64,000 bases of DNA, from assembly GCF_932276165.1 (NCBI RefSeq), contig NC_063992.1, positions 11,294,001 to 11,358,000 of the forward strand, in the 5' to 3' direction. This DNA comes from Plutella xylostella. Its lineage: Eukaryota > Arthropoda > Insecta > Lepidoptera > Plutellidae. The position numbers and the translations under genes are program-made. The notes beneath the pieces were generated by a model that saw nothing but the letters and a program-made list of their open reading frames with translations, ran no database searches and was not told where the DNA came from. Below, one piece after another: positions 34,888 to 46,505 of this stretch (within the stretch, counting starts at the first letter, position 1; each line of letters begins with the position of its first letter).

Positions 34888-35861
34888 ATGACGACGCAAA
34901 CAAGAAACGACGGAAGAAGTAACGCGATGCCTGGTAGCATGGTGTCCAACGACAGATTCTGCGGAATTATAAAATTCAGTGGAGAAGATAAGACCTATTC
35001 CTCGGCGAAGTGGGCCGCCGATATTGAAGATAATGCCGAGATATTCGGAGTGCCCGGCAGAAACTCATTGTCGCTCGACAGTCGCTCGTTGGTACGGCTC
35101 AGTTGTGGCTGAGATCGGAGGAGACGTACAAAACATTTGAAGAACTAAATGCCGCCTTACAAAACGAATTTCCTGATGAATTAAATAGCAAGGAAATGCA
35201 CGAGCATAAATACCCAGAAGAAGAATATGACAGTCATAGATACGATTCAGGTGAAGAACAGAGTGACAGCAAAGAGATGTCAATGTCAATTCAAAACGAT
35301 GTAAATAAACAAGGTTTGCATAGTGAAAAGGAGAAACTGATGAACATTTGCGAAAAATCTGTAAATATGTTGATAGATAACGGAAGTGACGTTAAACTTA
35401 TTGTAGATGATGTGTATATTGTAAAAAGCGACGATGAAATGAAGACTATGAGAGATGAACCAATCGATATGAAGGTTATTCCCAAAGATGATATCCCTGA
35501 AGCACACTGGCCAACGCATATATCATCGATGGAACAGATTTCAGTGGAGGAAGAAGTAGAATGGTTAAGAGAGGGTATAATTCAAGAAAGTTACTCAGAT
35601 TATTCTTATCCTCTGGTTTCGGTGACAAGAAGAAAGACAAGGAAGTTGATAAAGTTTAGAAATCAAGTGGTACCGAGGCGAAGAAGGATAAGAAGGCGAG
35701 TGACACTTGTGAGAAGAAAGATAAGAAGAGAAGCAAAACACGAGATAAAAAAGATGAAAATAAAGAAGGAAAAGAAGATGAAAAGAAAGAAGACAAGAAA
35801 GAAGAAAAGAAAGGAAGTGATATTGGGAGAAAGAAAGATAAAAGTGATGATGAACGAATGA
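34888..35861 (+). pseudogene. broken gag-pol remnant
   Basis: The first frame (from 34888) reads a Gag N-terminal part with KFSGEDKTYSSAKWAADIED. An indel at about 35050-35065 moves the reading into the frame that starts at 35103 (TYKTFEELNAALQNEFPD). After a deletion, a protease-like DNGSDVKLI and an RT-start-like EEEVEWLREGIIQESYSDYS follow, so gag and pol pieces are now joined in one frame by lost sequence. From about 35610 the DNA is nearly all purine and encodes Lys/Glu/Asp-rich peptide in two frames. No catalytic RT, RNase H or integrase motifs remain. The Gag type is Ty3/Gypsy-like by recollection. Confidence 0.7.
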
Positions 35862-36021
35862 TGACGAATGTGTGTGTTTTAAGTTGTAATGCCGTATTTG
35901 TTTATTATTATTAGTTAAGGTGTAATGCCGTATTTGTTTATTTTTATTAGTTAAGGGGTTAATCATTTAAGTTGTTTTAAATGCACATGCTGAGGGCAGC
36001 ATGTAAGCAGGATGGCCGAGT

Positions 36022-36249
36022 TGTAGGAATGGAACATTATCATTTATTATTATTTGGATGAACAGAGTGTGTGAAGAAAGAAAGAAAGCATCGATTGTCT
36101 ATGAAAGGAAGTTTGACGGGATGAATGGAAGATTAGCAAAAATGTAGTTGTGCTCACATATAAATTGTATTAAAAGATGTTTTACCTAAAATAAACGAGA
36201 TTCAGTGTTTAAATACTTTTGGTTTTCATTTCCACCGCCTGGTCCCACA
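36022..36249 (+). repeat. 3' LTR of the decayed LTR element
   Basis: Same 228-bp sequence as the 5' LTR. The DNA just upstream (GCAGGATGGCCGAGT) is not a strong polypurine tract. Confidence 0.9.
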
Positions 36250-36500
36250 TAAATATAGTTCTTATAACAAAAAAATATGATGGTGACCTTGAGCTGATCT
36301 GATGATGGAAACGGAAGGCAGTCAGGGGAACTCCTCAACGGTATATAGCAACTTCGTGTTTAGGCTTGAATGATTCGTATTGATTAGTAGGACTTTTTGG
36401 TATCATTTGCACCTTACTTTTGATTGAAAATTATTGCAAATAAACTAAAAACTATTAAATAAAATAATAATAAAAAAAAATAAAAAAAAACCGACTTAGA

Positions 36501-37560
36501 AAAACCACTAAAATGTAAGAAATAATTTAAGGTTTACACAAATTCTACTCGTATGTGACAGTACAAGTATATTTGTAGCAGGAACTGTTCTTTTTTGAAG
36601 TTGGTGCCATATTTCTTCAGATTATGATATTAACCCTGACGAATAGCTGTCAATGAAACATTTGCTTAGTTTTAAATACATTTAATTGATTAAATACTAG
36701 TTAATTAGCTTAAAATTAGTGTAATTGTATAGATATACTTCCAATAATTGTGTAAAAAGTGAAGTTTGAGCCTCACGACTTGGTTTTAAACAAATTGATG
36801 AGGTTGAAATTGGACCCACCTGTAACCTGTCAAACTTCAAATTTCCAACGAATTATCAGGCGAGTATTGTGTTAAATTATCTAGACTTCCCTCCCTTTCA
36901 GCCTTAAGCCATAACTATCTAAATATTCTAACTTTCTTTGCCGTTTTACTTTCCCTTTGTTCTAATAAGTAGGTAATATATTTGACTTTGTTTTCTTTTC
37001 TTTTCAACCCCAATTTATTCCACAAATCTAGTAACTTTACTTATCCTATACAAAAACTGTAGTCTCCCTGTCCCCTCTCATCGTTTAATTTCAAATTTTA
37101 CCACAATACACACTAGGTTTAATAGTAAAAAACAACAAATTTTATTCAGTAATTCCCTTCTAACATAACCTGTTCCCCATCCCTGTAGTCTTGTAGGTAG
37201 TCCTGGTTTAGGAATAGGGAATTAAATCCTTCTATGACTCGTGTGCTCGGTTCACTTGACTTATATGTGGAAGTGAATTTGAATGCCTGTACTTGTTACA
37301 TAGATAACTAACAAAACAACCTTTCATTGTATCTTTAGCTTATTGAAACTATTATTTATTTATTATTTACTAAGTTTTTTTTTTTTTATAAATGAATAGA
37401 GTAATATTTCTTTAGTGAAACTAGGTTAGAATTTAAAATATACTACTTAATTAAACTTCAAATTATCAGTATTTTTAGTAGTTAAAGAGTCTTTACTGTT
37501 TTGTATCTAAAATTCTGATAAGAAGCCTATCTGAGGTTCTCTGACTATTCACCGCTTATC
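36501..37560. other. AT-rich stretch, may include the LINE 5' end
   Basis: No gene is seen. The 5' boundary of the LINE cannot be placed, so part of this stretch may be its 5' untranslated region. A T12 run lies at about 37376-37388. Confidence 0.35.
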
Positions 37561-37611
37561 CTATACCGATATACTACCGTAGCACCCCGTGTTTTTTCAG
37601 ACAAAACCAAG

Positions 37612-39294
37612 ATGATGTCCCGAAGCAAGGCACAGACCCGTGACTTGGAACTCCGACTGAGGACAACCTTGGAGGACCTCAAAGCATCCCGTGAACTGAC
37701 CGACCAACTCATGAAGGAACGGGAGGAAAATGAAAAAGAATTTGAGTGCCTATTACAAAAGAACACAGTGCTAAAGAATGAAATGTGCGAACAGGATATC
37801 CTGTACCAAGACCTGCAAGGCAAGTGTGATGAGCTCAATGGTCTACTGAGGTCATATCATCAGTGCCAGAACATCCATGAAGCTGCGTTGTCTCAAATCC
37901 ACAGCCTGGAACAACAGCTGGCTGAAGCCAACGGAGACCTCCAAAGACGGAATGAGGAGAAAGAGCGGGATGAAAATGACAAAACCATCGCTTTGTATGA
38001 GGAACTGGTCAACTCACAATGTAAAGCAGTACCTACCATAGACCTCACTACACCTTGCAAAGAGCCCTGCGAACACAAAGTGACAACTAAGATTATTGGT
38101 GCGAATAAACGGAAAAAATACTGTAAAATCAACAGATTTATAAAGAGAAGCCAACATACAGTGAGAAAGATCCAAAAAAGCTCACATCACCATATGAAGT
38201 CCATTAATGAAGAAAATGTTAGACTTGGACTACTGGTCCATAAGTACGAAAATGAAATCTTAGTCCATAGGCAGGAGCTTTCAGAATGCAACACTTATTA
38301 TGAGATGAACATGGCAATGTTGCAGCGCAGACTAGTCAACTTAGAGTCTGCCCTTAACAGTACCCGGGTGCCATATTCTGGGGATATAACCACCAGTCCC
38401 CAGATGTCAGCATCACCTGAGCAGCCAGCAGACAGTGTCGTACCAACAGACGCTCAGCTGCCACCTGCCTGCCCCCCTGCTGATGTCCATCCAACTACCA
38501 CAATCTGCAACGACGAGTCCGTCGTCGAGACGAGTAGTGTCCTACCACCTGACGCTCAGCTGCCACCAGCCTGCAATCTTCATGAGAACCAGCCTACTAC
38601 AGTCTGCAACGACGAGACAGCCGTCCAAACGACCAGCCCGTCACCGTGTGACCAGCCCGAGATTGCCCTATCTTCAACACCGTGTACCGGCCTGCTTCGA
38701 GAAGCTCCTTATGAGACAATTGTTTTCTCTGATAAGCTAGGTAGCAAGATGGGTCATATGCTGAATGACTATCTCAGGCAAAATGTAGTTAACATATGTA
38801 TGCCAGGCGCCACATTTAAGCAAATTGTGGATAGGATAATATCAGGGCAATACAGCTTGAACACTACAATAGTAGTACTAGTAGGAAATAGCATAGATGT
38901 AAAGAAGGAGGACCTAATTCAGTGTTATGACGCACTTTCTGACATGAATGTTACGAAAACCATAATTTGTGCATTCCCCTACTCCGCTTCACGGACCACA
39001 AAGCAGAACAGCTATATTCATGATTTAAATATGTTATTATTTAACATGACCTTTGGTGACCGAGAGAAAACGATGTATTTCGATACAAATAAATTTATTA
39101 ATAATTTTATTTTGACCAGGAGTACATTATTTGTACCTAAATTTTATAAGCGACAGATAGCTAAGTTGTTAGCTTACAATATTTATGACCCTGTTATAAG
39201 TTGTATAACAGAAGTAGGACCAACTGATACGATAGTTAGTAGTAATACTAATGTAAATTTAAACTGCCAGGTACGACAAGAGATGAGCAACTGA
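37612..39294 (+). CDS. LINE ORF1: coiled coil plus SGNH-esterase-like domain
   Basis: 560 residues, uninterrupted. Residues about 5-130 are a highly charged coiled coil (LRTTLEDLKASRELTDQLMK). A basic stretch near 165-195 (NKRKKYCKINRFIKRS) could bind RNA. Residues about 275-350 hold two tandem units beginning DAQLPPAC and ending CNDE. From about 360 the chain looks like an alpha/beta fold: FSDKLGSKMG, then NICMPGATFKQIV, then VVLVGNSIDV and FPYSAS, in the order of SGNH/GDSL hydrolase blocks. CR1-group ORF1 proteins are known to carry such esterase domains. The catalytic motifs are poor here (SDK for GDS, GNS for GxN), so activity is doubtful. There is no zinc knuckle. ORF1 proteins bind element RNA. 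Confidence 0.75.
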   Translation: MMSRSKAQTRDLELRLRTTLEDLKASRELTDQLMKEREENEKEFECLLQKNTVLKNEMCEQDILYQDLQGKCDELNGLLRSYHQCQNIHEAALSQIHSLEQQLAEANGDLQRRNEEKERDENDKTIALYEELVNSQCKAVPTIDLTTPCKEPCEHKVTTKIIGANKRKKYCKINRFIKRSQHTVRKIQKSSHHHMKSINEENVRLGLLVHKYENEILVHRQELSECNTYYEMNMAMLQRRLVNLESALNSTRVPYSGDITTSPQMSASPEQPADSVVPTDAQLPPACPPADVHPTTTICNDESVVETSSVLPPDAQLPPACNLHENQPTTVCNDETAVQTTSPSPCDQPEIALSSTPCTGLLREAPYETIVFSDKLGSKMGHMLNDYLRQNVVNICMPGATFKQIVDRIISGQYSLNTTIVVLVGNSIDVKKEDLIQCYDALSDMNVTKTIICAFPYSASRTTKQNSYIHDLNMLLFNMTFGDREKTMYFDTNKFINNFILTRSTLFVPKFYKRQIAKLLAYNIYDPVISCITEVGPTDTIVSSNTNVNLNCQVRQEMSN

Positions 39295-42200
39295 GAGTTG
39301 TACACCAGAACATTCAGGGGCTTTCTCGCAAACTTCTAATGTTAGAATTATTTTTAGAACAATACGACGTAGACATAATTTGTATTACTGAACATCACCT
39401 AAAAAATGATGACATGAATTTCAATGTAAAAAATTACAATGTTATTAGCTCATTTAATAGGAAATCGTTAGACAAAGGAGGATCATTAATATTTGTAAAG
39501 AACAATTTAAAATGTAAGGAAAGGAAAGATATTGTAAAATTATCAGTCGAAAGAATAGCTGAACTAGCCTGTGTTGAGATGGACAAGTATATAATTGTAA
39601 GCGTGTACAGGCCCCCATCTACTGACTATAAAGTATTTGAGAAAGTGATGGAGGATAGTCTTACCATCTTATCTAGGAGCTCAAAACAAGTGGTCGTGGT
39701 GGGAGATTTTAATATTGATTTATTAGTTGAGACTTCTATGAAATGTTCTATAGTTAACTTGTTTAAGTCATTTAATTTAAGTAATGTTTTCCTGGAACCA
39801 ACCAGAATTACTCCCACCTCAGCGACTTGTATTGATAATATTTACTATAATATTTACTGTAATTGTGATTTTACTAATAATTCTGTAATCAATTGTTTAC
39901 CATCCGACCACAGTGGGCAAATTATTTCGTTTCCTTGTTCTTTTGAACTTAAGTCAGCCACTTTCAAGTTCAGACCAGTAACATCATACAGAATTGATAA
40001 GTTTAAATCTCGATTGAACAGTAAACTTGACTACTGTAGAAGCTCTGAAAGAAATCCCAATGATGCCTTTAAGGAAATATTTCAAGGTTTGTCTCGAGAA
40101 TTTGAAAACGTGTTCACTAAGAAAGAAGTAGATGTTAATTGTAAACTAAGTCTTAATGACTGGGCAACATCGGGAATTTATAAGAGCAGACGTAAATTAT
40201 ATGATCTCTATGAACAGCGTACATTTACTCATGACGATAACTTTAGAGATTATGTAAAGAAATATACAAAGATATTCAAAGCCGTTTGCCACCAAGCTAA
40301 ATCAGATTATATAAATAGAAAGATTAAAAACTCTAATAACAAGATTAAAACCGTATGGAATATCATTAATACTGAAACCGGGAAGAATAAACCACGTGAT
40401 TTAAATTTTGAACTTAAAATTAATGATAAAATTGTTTCATCTAGTGAAGAAGTGGCTTCCGTCTTTGAAGATTTTTTCCGTAGTATACCGATAGCTACAA
40501 CTGAGAACCTTGATTCATCTTGCGCTGAAGCTGAACGTTTGCTAAGAGGGAATGCACCGCCTTGCGATCTCGACTTTCAATTTCATGGTATAAATACACA
40601 GACTATAATTAGCACTTATAAAGAATTAAATTTAAAAATGACAGAAGATTTATGGGGCATGTCCGTTAAAGTTATTAGTCATGTTATTGATATCCTAGCA
40701 CCCCACTTGGCTAATCTTTTTAACAGATGCATTGAGGTCGGTGTATTCCCCGATTTGATGAAACTTAGTAAACTAATACCGCTTTTTAAATCTGGTGAGA
40801 AAAATGATCCCAATAATTTTAGGCCTGTATCAGTTTTGCCAGTATTGAGTAAAATATTTGAAAAAATTATGCTACATCAAATGCTTTCGCACTTTAGTAT
40901 TCACGGCCTTCTCCATAACCAACAGTTCGGTTTCACCAAAGGTCGATCTACAACTGACGCTGGTGTCGCGTTGGTCAAACACATATTTGGTGCTTGGGAG
41001 GAGCGTCTTGATGCTGTGGGTGTATTTTGCGATCTATCGAAAGCATTTGATTGTGTGGATCATGCCACTCTACTTATGAAACTTAAATATTATGGGCTAA
41101 CTGGCAAAGCTCTTACATTATTGGAATCATACTTGAGCAACAGAACTCAACTAGTTGACATAAATGGAGTGCGTTCGGCTGGCTGTCCTGTCAGTATGGG
41201 TGTTCCCCAAGGCTCGATTTTAGGACCATTCTTGTTTCTTGTATATGTTAACGATTTACCGTTTTTGGTAGATAAATTATGTGAGATAGTACTGTTTGCT
41301 GATGATACTTCACTTATATTTAAGTTGAAGCGACAAGAAGTCAATTTTGACAATGCAAACAGTACTCTTTCCATAGTTGCTAATTGGTTCACTGTAAATA
41401 ATTTAGCTCTTAACTCCAAGAAAACAAAATGTATTAAATTCACTTTGCCTAATGTAAGACAAGTAGAGACATATTTGACATTGAATAACGATAAGCTAGA
41501 GTTAGTAAATGAAACGGTATTCCTGGGTATTACAATTGACTCAAAGTTGCAATGGGGACCCCATATTGAGAGGATAGCCGGTAGATTGAGTTCTGCAGCT
41601 TATGCGGTTAGAACCATTAGACAGTTAACAGATGTAGATACAGCCAGGCTTGTGTATTTTAGTTATTTTCATAGTGTTATGTCTTACGGAATTCTATTGT
41701 GGGGACGAGCGGCTGACATTAATCAAATCTTTGTTCTGCAAAAACGAGCAATTCGAGCCATATATGTATTAGGGTCTAGAATTTCATTAAGAGATACGTT
41801 TAAGGAAATAGGTATATAGGCTTTAAGCGATAAGACCGCCATTTGTACATATGTGTTAGATTAAGTTTTGTATTGTTGTCCATATTTTTGTGTGCAAATA
41901 AAGAATATCTTATATCTTATATCTTATACTAACTGTTCCATGCCAATATATCTATGAAAATATTATATATGTTCGTAAAAACTTAAATTCATTTAGTAAA
42001 GTAGGAGCCACTCACGATATTGAGACCAGAAACAAAAATAGGTTGCTTTTCCCCACACTCAGACTTTCGAAAACAAACACATCATTCATGGGGAACTGTA
42101 TACGTTTTTATAATAAATTATCAAATGAAGCAATAAGCCTTACTGAGCAAAAATTTAAGAATTATGTTAAAGCTACATTATGTAGTAAAGCTTACTATAG

Positions 42201-42318
42201 TATAAATGATTATATAAACGACAAAAACGCGTGGTCTTGTCCACCTCAGCTAAGGCTATTGAAAAAATTAAATGGATATAGGTACTTAAGTAAAATTGTA
42301 GGTACTAGATATAAGTAA
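39252..42318 (+). pseudogene. LINE ORF2: endonuclease-reverse transcriptase, interrupted
   Basis: The open stretch runs in frame from about 39252, though its first ATG is at 39339. It encodes an APE-like endonuclease with HQNIQG (before that ATG), TEHHL, VVGDFNID and LPSDHSG, then reverse transcriptase with FRPVSVLPVLSKIFEKI, FGFTKGRSTTDA, DLSKAFDCVDH, GVPQGSILGPFLF and FADDTSL. These would nick target DNA and prime reverse transcription there. The frame ends at TAG 41817-41819 where a 112-bp foreign LINE tail (41817-41928) is inserted. The remaining C-terminal part of about 130 residues continues from 41929 in another frame to TAA at 42316-42318. Total length would be near 980 residues. All catalytic motifs are intact, so the insertion is the main lesion. 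Confidence 0.85.
41817..41928 (+). mobile_element. 5'-truncated LINE tail inserted in ORF2
   Basis: 112 bp containing TTAAGCGATAAGACCGCCAT, then AAATAAAGAATATC and a tail of three TATATCTTA-type units. The GATAAGACCGCC block and terminal short repeats match the LINE-tail family at 30411, 31865 and 55887, not the tail of the host LINE. ORF2 sequence resumes at 41929. TATA at both junctions may be a short target duplication. Confidence 0.8.
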
Positions 42319-42480
42319 AAATTGTAATAGATTATAAGGAACAAGTTGAAAAGATGCTCGAGGAGTTTCTTTCGCCATTTCTTTCCTTCTCAATGACGGG
42401 GCCTTTGTGAAATGGTGGTAGATGACTATCGACAAATAATTGTAAAATTTTACGTCGATTAAACCATTTGAATTTGAATT

Positions 42481-45400
42481 ATAAAACATTTATTTTGATT
42501 ACCTACTTACCTGCGGGACGGCAGCTAGGATCGCAGAAATGTAAGTAAGAAAACGAACGATGAAACGTACTTTCATCGTTTTTTATTTACTTTAGAAATC
42601 TACACAGAGTCCAACCCCTAATCGGGATTTAAGCAGCCAAGTCTGAAATAGTTTGTAAATGGACTTTTGGGCCTGAATCTACTCAAATACTTCTCGCCCA
42701 CTCGAATGCGTCCCAACTGGTCCCAACCCACATCCCAATCAGCCAGTAATGTATCCATGACATCTTGGCTACCTTCATATTTATTTATGAAAGTAAATGA
42801 CGAGATTTCTCCGAAAGAACTGTTTTAGATTCATCTATTTTCGTGAAATGTTGTTGGTGCTCTTTTAAAGGGAAAGGATAAATACAGAAATAAACTATTC
42901 AGAGAAACTGTCAAAAGCGTCTTTTAATTTAACATTTTACATAATAAAAGTAAATACTCAGTTAGGCAAACTCGTATATTTTGATCGAGATTTTAACAAA
43001 CTATTCATAGTTTTAGGGTCCTGAATAATGTCCTCAATATTAACTACTTCAATACAAATGAAATAATTTGACAAAATATCCTTCGCATTGTGAATGGAAA
43101 TACAAAAAGTACCAACAAAGTAGTAACAATTCGAGCAGTAATGGCATTCCAAAAGCCGGGTACCTGGCCGCGGTCACTCTCAAAGATCCATTCAATGAAA
43201 TTAAAAATACTCACTTTGCAAACATAGCAAAAGCGACACTAACGTCAAGGATTTTAAAATTTACCTTTAAATAAATTATTCATGCAAGGAATACTTTTTG
43301 AGCACGTAACAGGCAAGTTATCCTGCGTAACTTTACTACGCCGCTGAAGTTTGATCAGAATTTGTCTGAGATTTAGCGCGATTTCTTATTCCGGCATCGC
43401 GCAATCGTTAGGTCAATCATATTGAATTTATAAATGGCGGGAGTCAGCAACTTTATAGCGGGGTTCTCACCTCGCTCGTAAATTGGCCCGGAGCAACTTC
43501 CCCGTAACTGATATCGTGACTCCGTAAGACTTCCCGGATAAATTCACGTTGAATCTGAATAAAGATCTTAGCGGTGGGTCGGTAAAGTTTACATTTGTGT
43601 GTGAGGAGCGGGCCGGCTGCCGCCTGCAGGTGCTGCTGGCTCCGATGGGGCTTATCGCCGGCGTAAATAAAGATTACTTTTGTGTGTCTTTGAAGAGGAG
43701 GGTTTGCTTAGTGTTGTGCGTTGTTATCGTGTTTGTATCGGAGATTTGCGGTACAAAGACGGTACGTGACCTTTTATTTAGTTTAAATAAATCAATATAA
43801 ACATCTGTTACCGCTACTTTATAAACATAACCACGTTTGGTTCTCTATTGTACCAGTTGTGTGCTATTTGCTAATAATATTATCTTGGAATTGGTATGGA
43901 CAAAATAAGCCTCCCCGTTGGAGGTTAGGTTAGGTTACTCTAGCACCTGTCTGTCACCTAGTTGAGGCAGATCGGCAAAACCGTACTTGTACCAACCATT
44001 CGGAGCAAGAAGTCGACATGCCAAGCCGAAAGTTTCCGGTCAAGCACCTTAAGATTTAAATTTGAACAACAACCAACAAGATTACAATAGAATGGAGACT
44101 CGTGGATTAAACATTCATGAACCGGTTCCTACAGACACGATTTTAGTTTTTATTTACACCGAATGACACATTGAAGACATCGGGCAAGGTTGTCCGGATA
44201 CGACGCTATTAGCATACCTACATACCTAGACCTTCGACAATGGCTCATCGATATCTGCCTAGTTTACATACAGATAAACCACCCGGAACAAAGGAGCATT
44301 GTCGGTGGGTAACGAAACAGGTCCTAACACGTCTGCCTCTGTCTGATAACACACGCATGTCACACTGTGTATATTTAGTTAGTTACACATTAGAACCTTA
44401 GATTACTTATCAATATACCTACGAACAAGATGCTGTCACATAAAAAAACAAACCAAAAAACTGTCCGCATTTTTTTTACCGTCAGACCGTTTTAAAAGCT
44501 CACGAAGCTCGTTAGTGTATTTTCAGCCGGTAATTTACGCGGATATATGCCCTTTCTGGAGTAAGTATCGTGAGTAGGTACCTACCACTACCTACTGCCT
44601 ATATGTACCGGAAATGTTTTGCAAAGTCAACTAGTGTAAAAGGTTTGCACGTATAAAATCAATTTAGATTTGAATGCTGCGACACGCTCGGGCTTTTCGG
44701 GTTCAAAAGCTGGATTTCAGGGACCATGTGCGATGTGCGATTCAAATAAAAATTTTTTTTTAGCTCTCTACCTGAATAGCTTGGGTATCATCTGTTTTAG
44801 TGAAGCTGTGGTCTGACTGTGTAATAAGTACCACAAATCTGAATGTACCTATAATATATTTTTCTCTAATAATACCGTGTACAAACTATATTTATACATC
44901 TAAACTATAATAATGTAGGTATATTTTTTTCCAATACGTACACATATGGAAATCATTCAAAATTATGATGATGAGCATAGAGAATTACGAGGCTTTAGTC
45001 AAAGGGCACTTCAAATTTAGGGATCCAATTTAGGTTAAATTACTTTTGAGAGTACGATAATTAGAAAATTCTAAGAAATGAGGACTGAAATAAATTAATT
45101 CTAATGGAGGAAGTTCAACATTTTACAGGTTGGGATTTTCAGTGATCCTATGATTATGAATTACACAACGCAAGCTCTAGATAATTATAAAATGCTACAG
45201 AGAAATCCAACTGTGAGGGCAGTCTCTTGGTGATTCGCGAAACAGCACCTCTTAGAATCGTGTGACCTAATCAGTGTAGAATTTAATTAATATTCCCTAA
45301 CTGTATTGATATATTTAGCGTCGCCGTGACACGCCGAGCCATCGCTTTGTGCATCCATCTCCCCGAGTCCCTTTGTCACACGGGGCGAGCGCGAGGAGAC

Positions 45401-45527
45401 AAATAGACGAGCGTTTACCTACATTAATTTACCAGCACATACAGATATGTGTATGTAGCACGGATTACTTAATAGGCTACTAGCTTGAGCTATTGTTAAG
45501 CCATGTGCTTACTTAATCGGCCGGCCC
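42481..45527. other. long non-coding stretch
   Basis: No gene or defined repeat is seen. About 43590-43665 is briefly GC-rich (GCCGGCTGCCGCCTGCAGG) and 45325-45415 is CpG-rich; both could be regulatory. Confidence 0.4.
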
Positions 45528-45598
45528 ATAGACGCAGTGGGCAAGCGCTCGGCTTCGCACGTTGAGGGCCCGAGTTTGAGTCCGGCAGACGCTGAAAT
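45528..45598 (+). repeat. tRNA-like head of a possible SINE
   Basis: TAGACGCAGTGGGCAAGCGC resembles an A box region and GAGTTTGAGTCCGG a B box at tRNA-like spacing. The acceptor ends do not pair as in a true tRNA. It may be the head of a tRNA-derived SINE, with a body continuing to about 45660, but no second copy is in the window. Confidence 0.35.
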
Positions 45599-46505
45599 TC
45601 CATGTTGTGTAGCAATCGAATTCAGGGACTATCGATAGAACGTGTCACTTTACTTTCATAGCAGTTGAATTCTATAGGAATATTGGAGCATGGAAAAAAC
45701 CATTCACTGTGGATGGAAAATTTAAAGGAAAATCCCTAACTTCCGAACTTCACTATGGACTAAGTATCGATTGTTCTTCAATAACATTGAAAACTTTAGT
45801 TTTCAGAAATTCTACAATAGCATTAGGAAAATGAATACCCGTTCGAAATAATAGATGGCAATGAACCCACAGATTTTTCCTGACTTTTGACTTGTCAAAA
45901 ATGCCCTGACTTTTAACCTGTCAAAAATTCAGTGCATGAATGCCGCTTCTGCCTCCCCTGTAATAAGGTTCTATAAGCGTGGGTGTGGACTTGAAGAATG
46001 GGGCAGATCAATCAAAACTTGTGTTTCATATTCCGTGTTCTTAGTAAGGGACGATGAATAACCAAATTATGTCTATGTTACGTAACAAAACTTCGCTATT
46101 ACCACACAAAGGATAATCAAATTATGAAAATTAATTTGCCATGAAGCCAGAACGGATGGCGACGCCTGAGACCCGCTAAACAGGCTTAACCCATTTTAAT
46201 TAACACACCCAGAAGCTGCCATGCTACAATATATTTATTTTAGTATACCGGATACTGTTATTACCTATTAAAAAAAAAAACACTGTTAAGTAAACTGAGA
46301 AAAAGTAGGATATATACATAATTATACAATAAGCTTTGGACTTTTAACTAGTCGGTAGTGGTTGTTAAGAAAAGTAGGAAATAGAACAATGTCTTTATTA
46401 GTCACCAAAATAAGAAAACAGACAAAAAATACTTATAAACTAGGAACAATGAACGATAGGCGGCAACTGATGATAGCGTTTAAAGTTATGATGGTAATGC
46501 ATCTA
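45599..46505. other. non-coding stretch
   Basis: No gene or repeat is recognised. Confidence 0.4.

Larger units (their letters stand above)
34482..36249 (+). mobile_element. non-autonomous LTR retrotransposon with decayed interior
   Basis: It is 1768 bp: two 228-bp LTRs that read identical (34482-34709, 36022-36249), TAAA duplicated outside (34478-34481, 36250-36253), a tRNA-Pro primer site and about 1.3 kb of interior. The interior keeps the first part of a gag gene, a scrap resembling protease and the start of reverse transcriptase, then a Lys/Glu-rich purine tract. Most of pol (RT core, RNase H, integrase) is absent. Identical LTRs with a ruined interior suggest recent copying by enzymes of a related element. 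Confidence 0.85.
34236..36500 (+). repeat. dispersed repeat split by the LTR element
   Basis: The left part (34236-34481) begins AACCGACTTCAAAAAAAGGA and contains GGTTCTAAATTCGTCGGG and CCCCCAAGGGTGGGTAAAGG. The right part (36254 to about 36500) contains GGGGAACTCCTCAACGGTAT and ends in A-rich sequence and a second CCGACTTAGAAAAACC. The LTR element with its TAAA duplication sits between them. This repeat type is widespread in insect genomes by recollection; I cannot name its class. Confidence 0.6.
37561..42480 (+). mobile_element. non-LTR retrotransposon (LINE), CR1/Jockey group
   Basis: It holds ORF1 (37612-39294), ORF2 with endonuclease and reverse transcriptase (about 39252-42318, interrupted) and a 3' untranslated region with AGTTTCTTTCGCCATTTC and ATGGTGGTAGATGA, ending near 42480 in CATTTGAATTTGAATTATAA. 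It has no LTRs. A 112-bp tail of a different LINE cuts ORF2 at 41817-41928. It is otherwise near full length. The 5' end and target duplication are not defined. Confidence 0.85.

Noticed and set aside
35103..35861. A 252-codon host gene
   Set aside because: It lies between the two LTRs and contains gag, protease-like and RT-like pieces, so it is a decayed retroelement gene.
43920..43938. GGTTAGGTTAGGTTA, resembling the insect telomere unit TTAGG
   Set aside because: Only about two to three units in an internal position; far too short to be a telomere tract.
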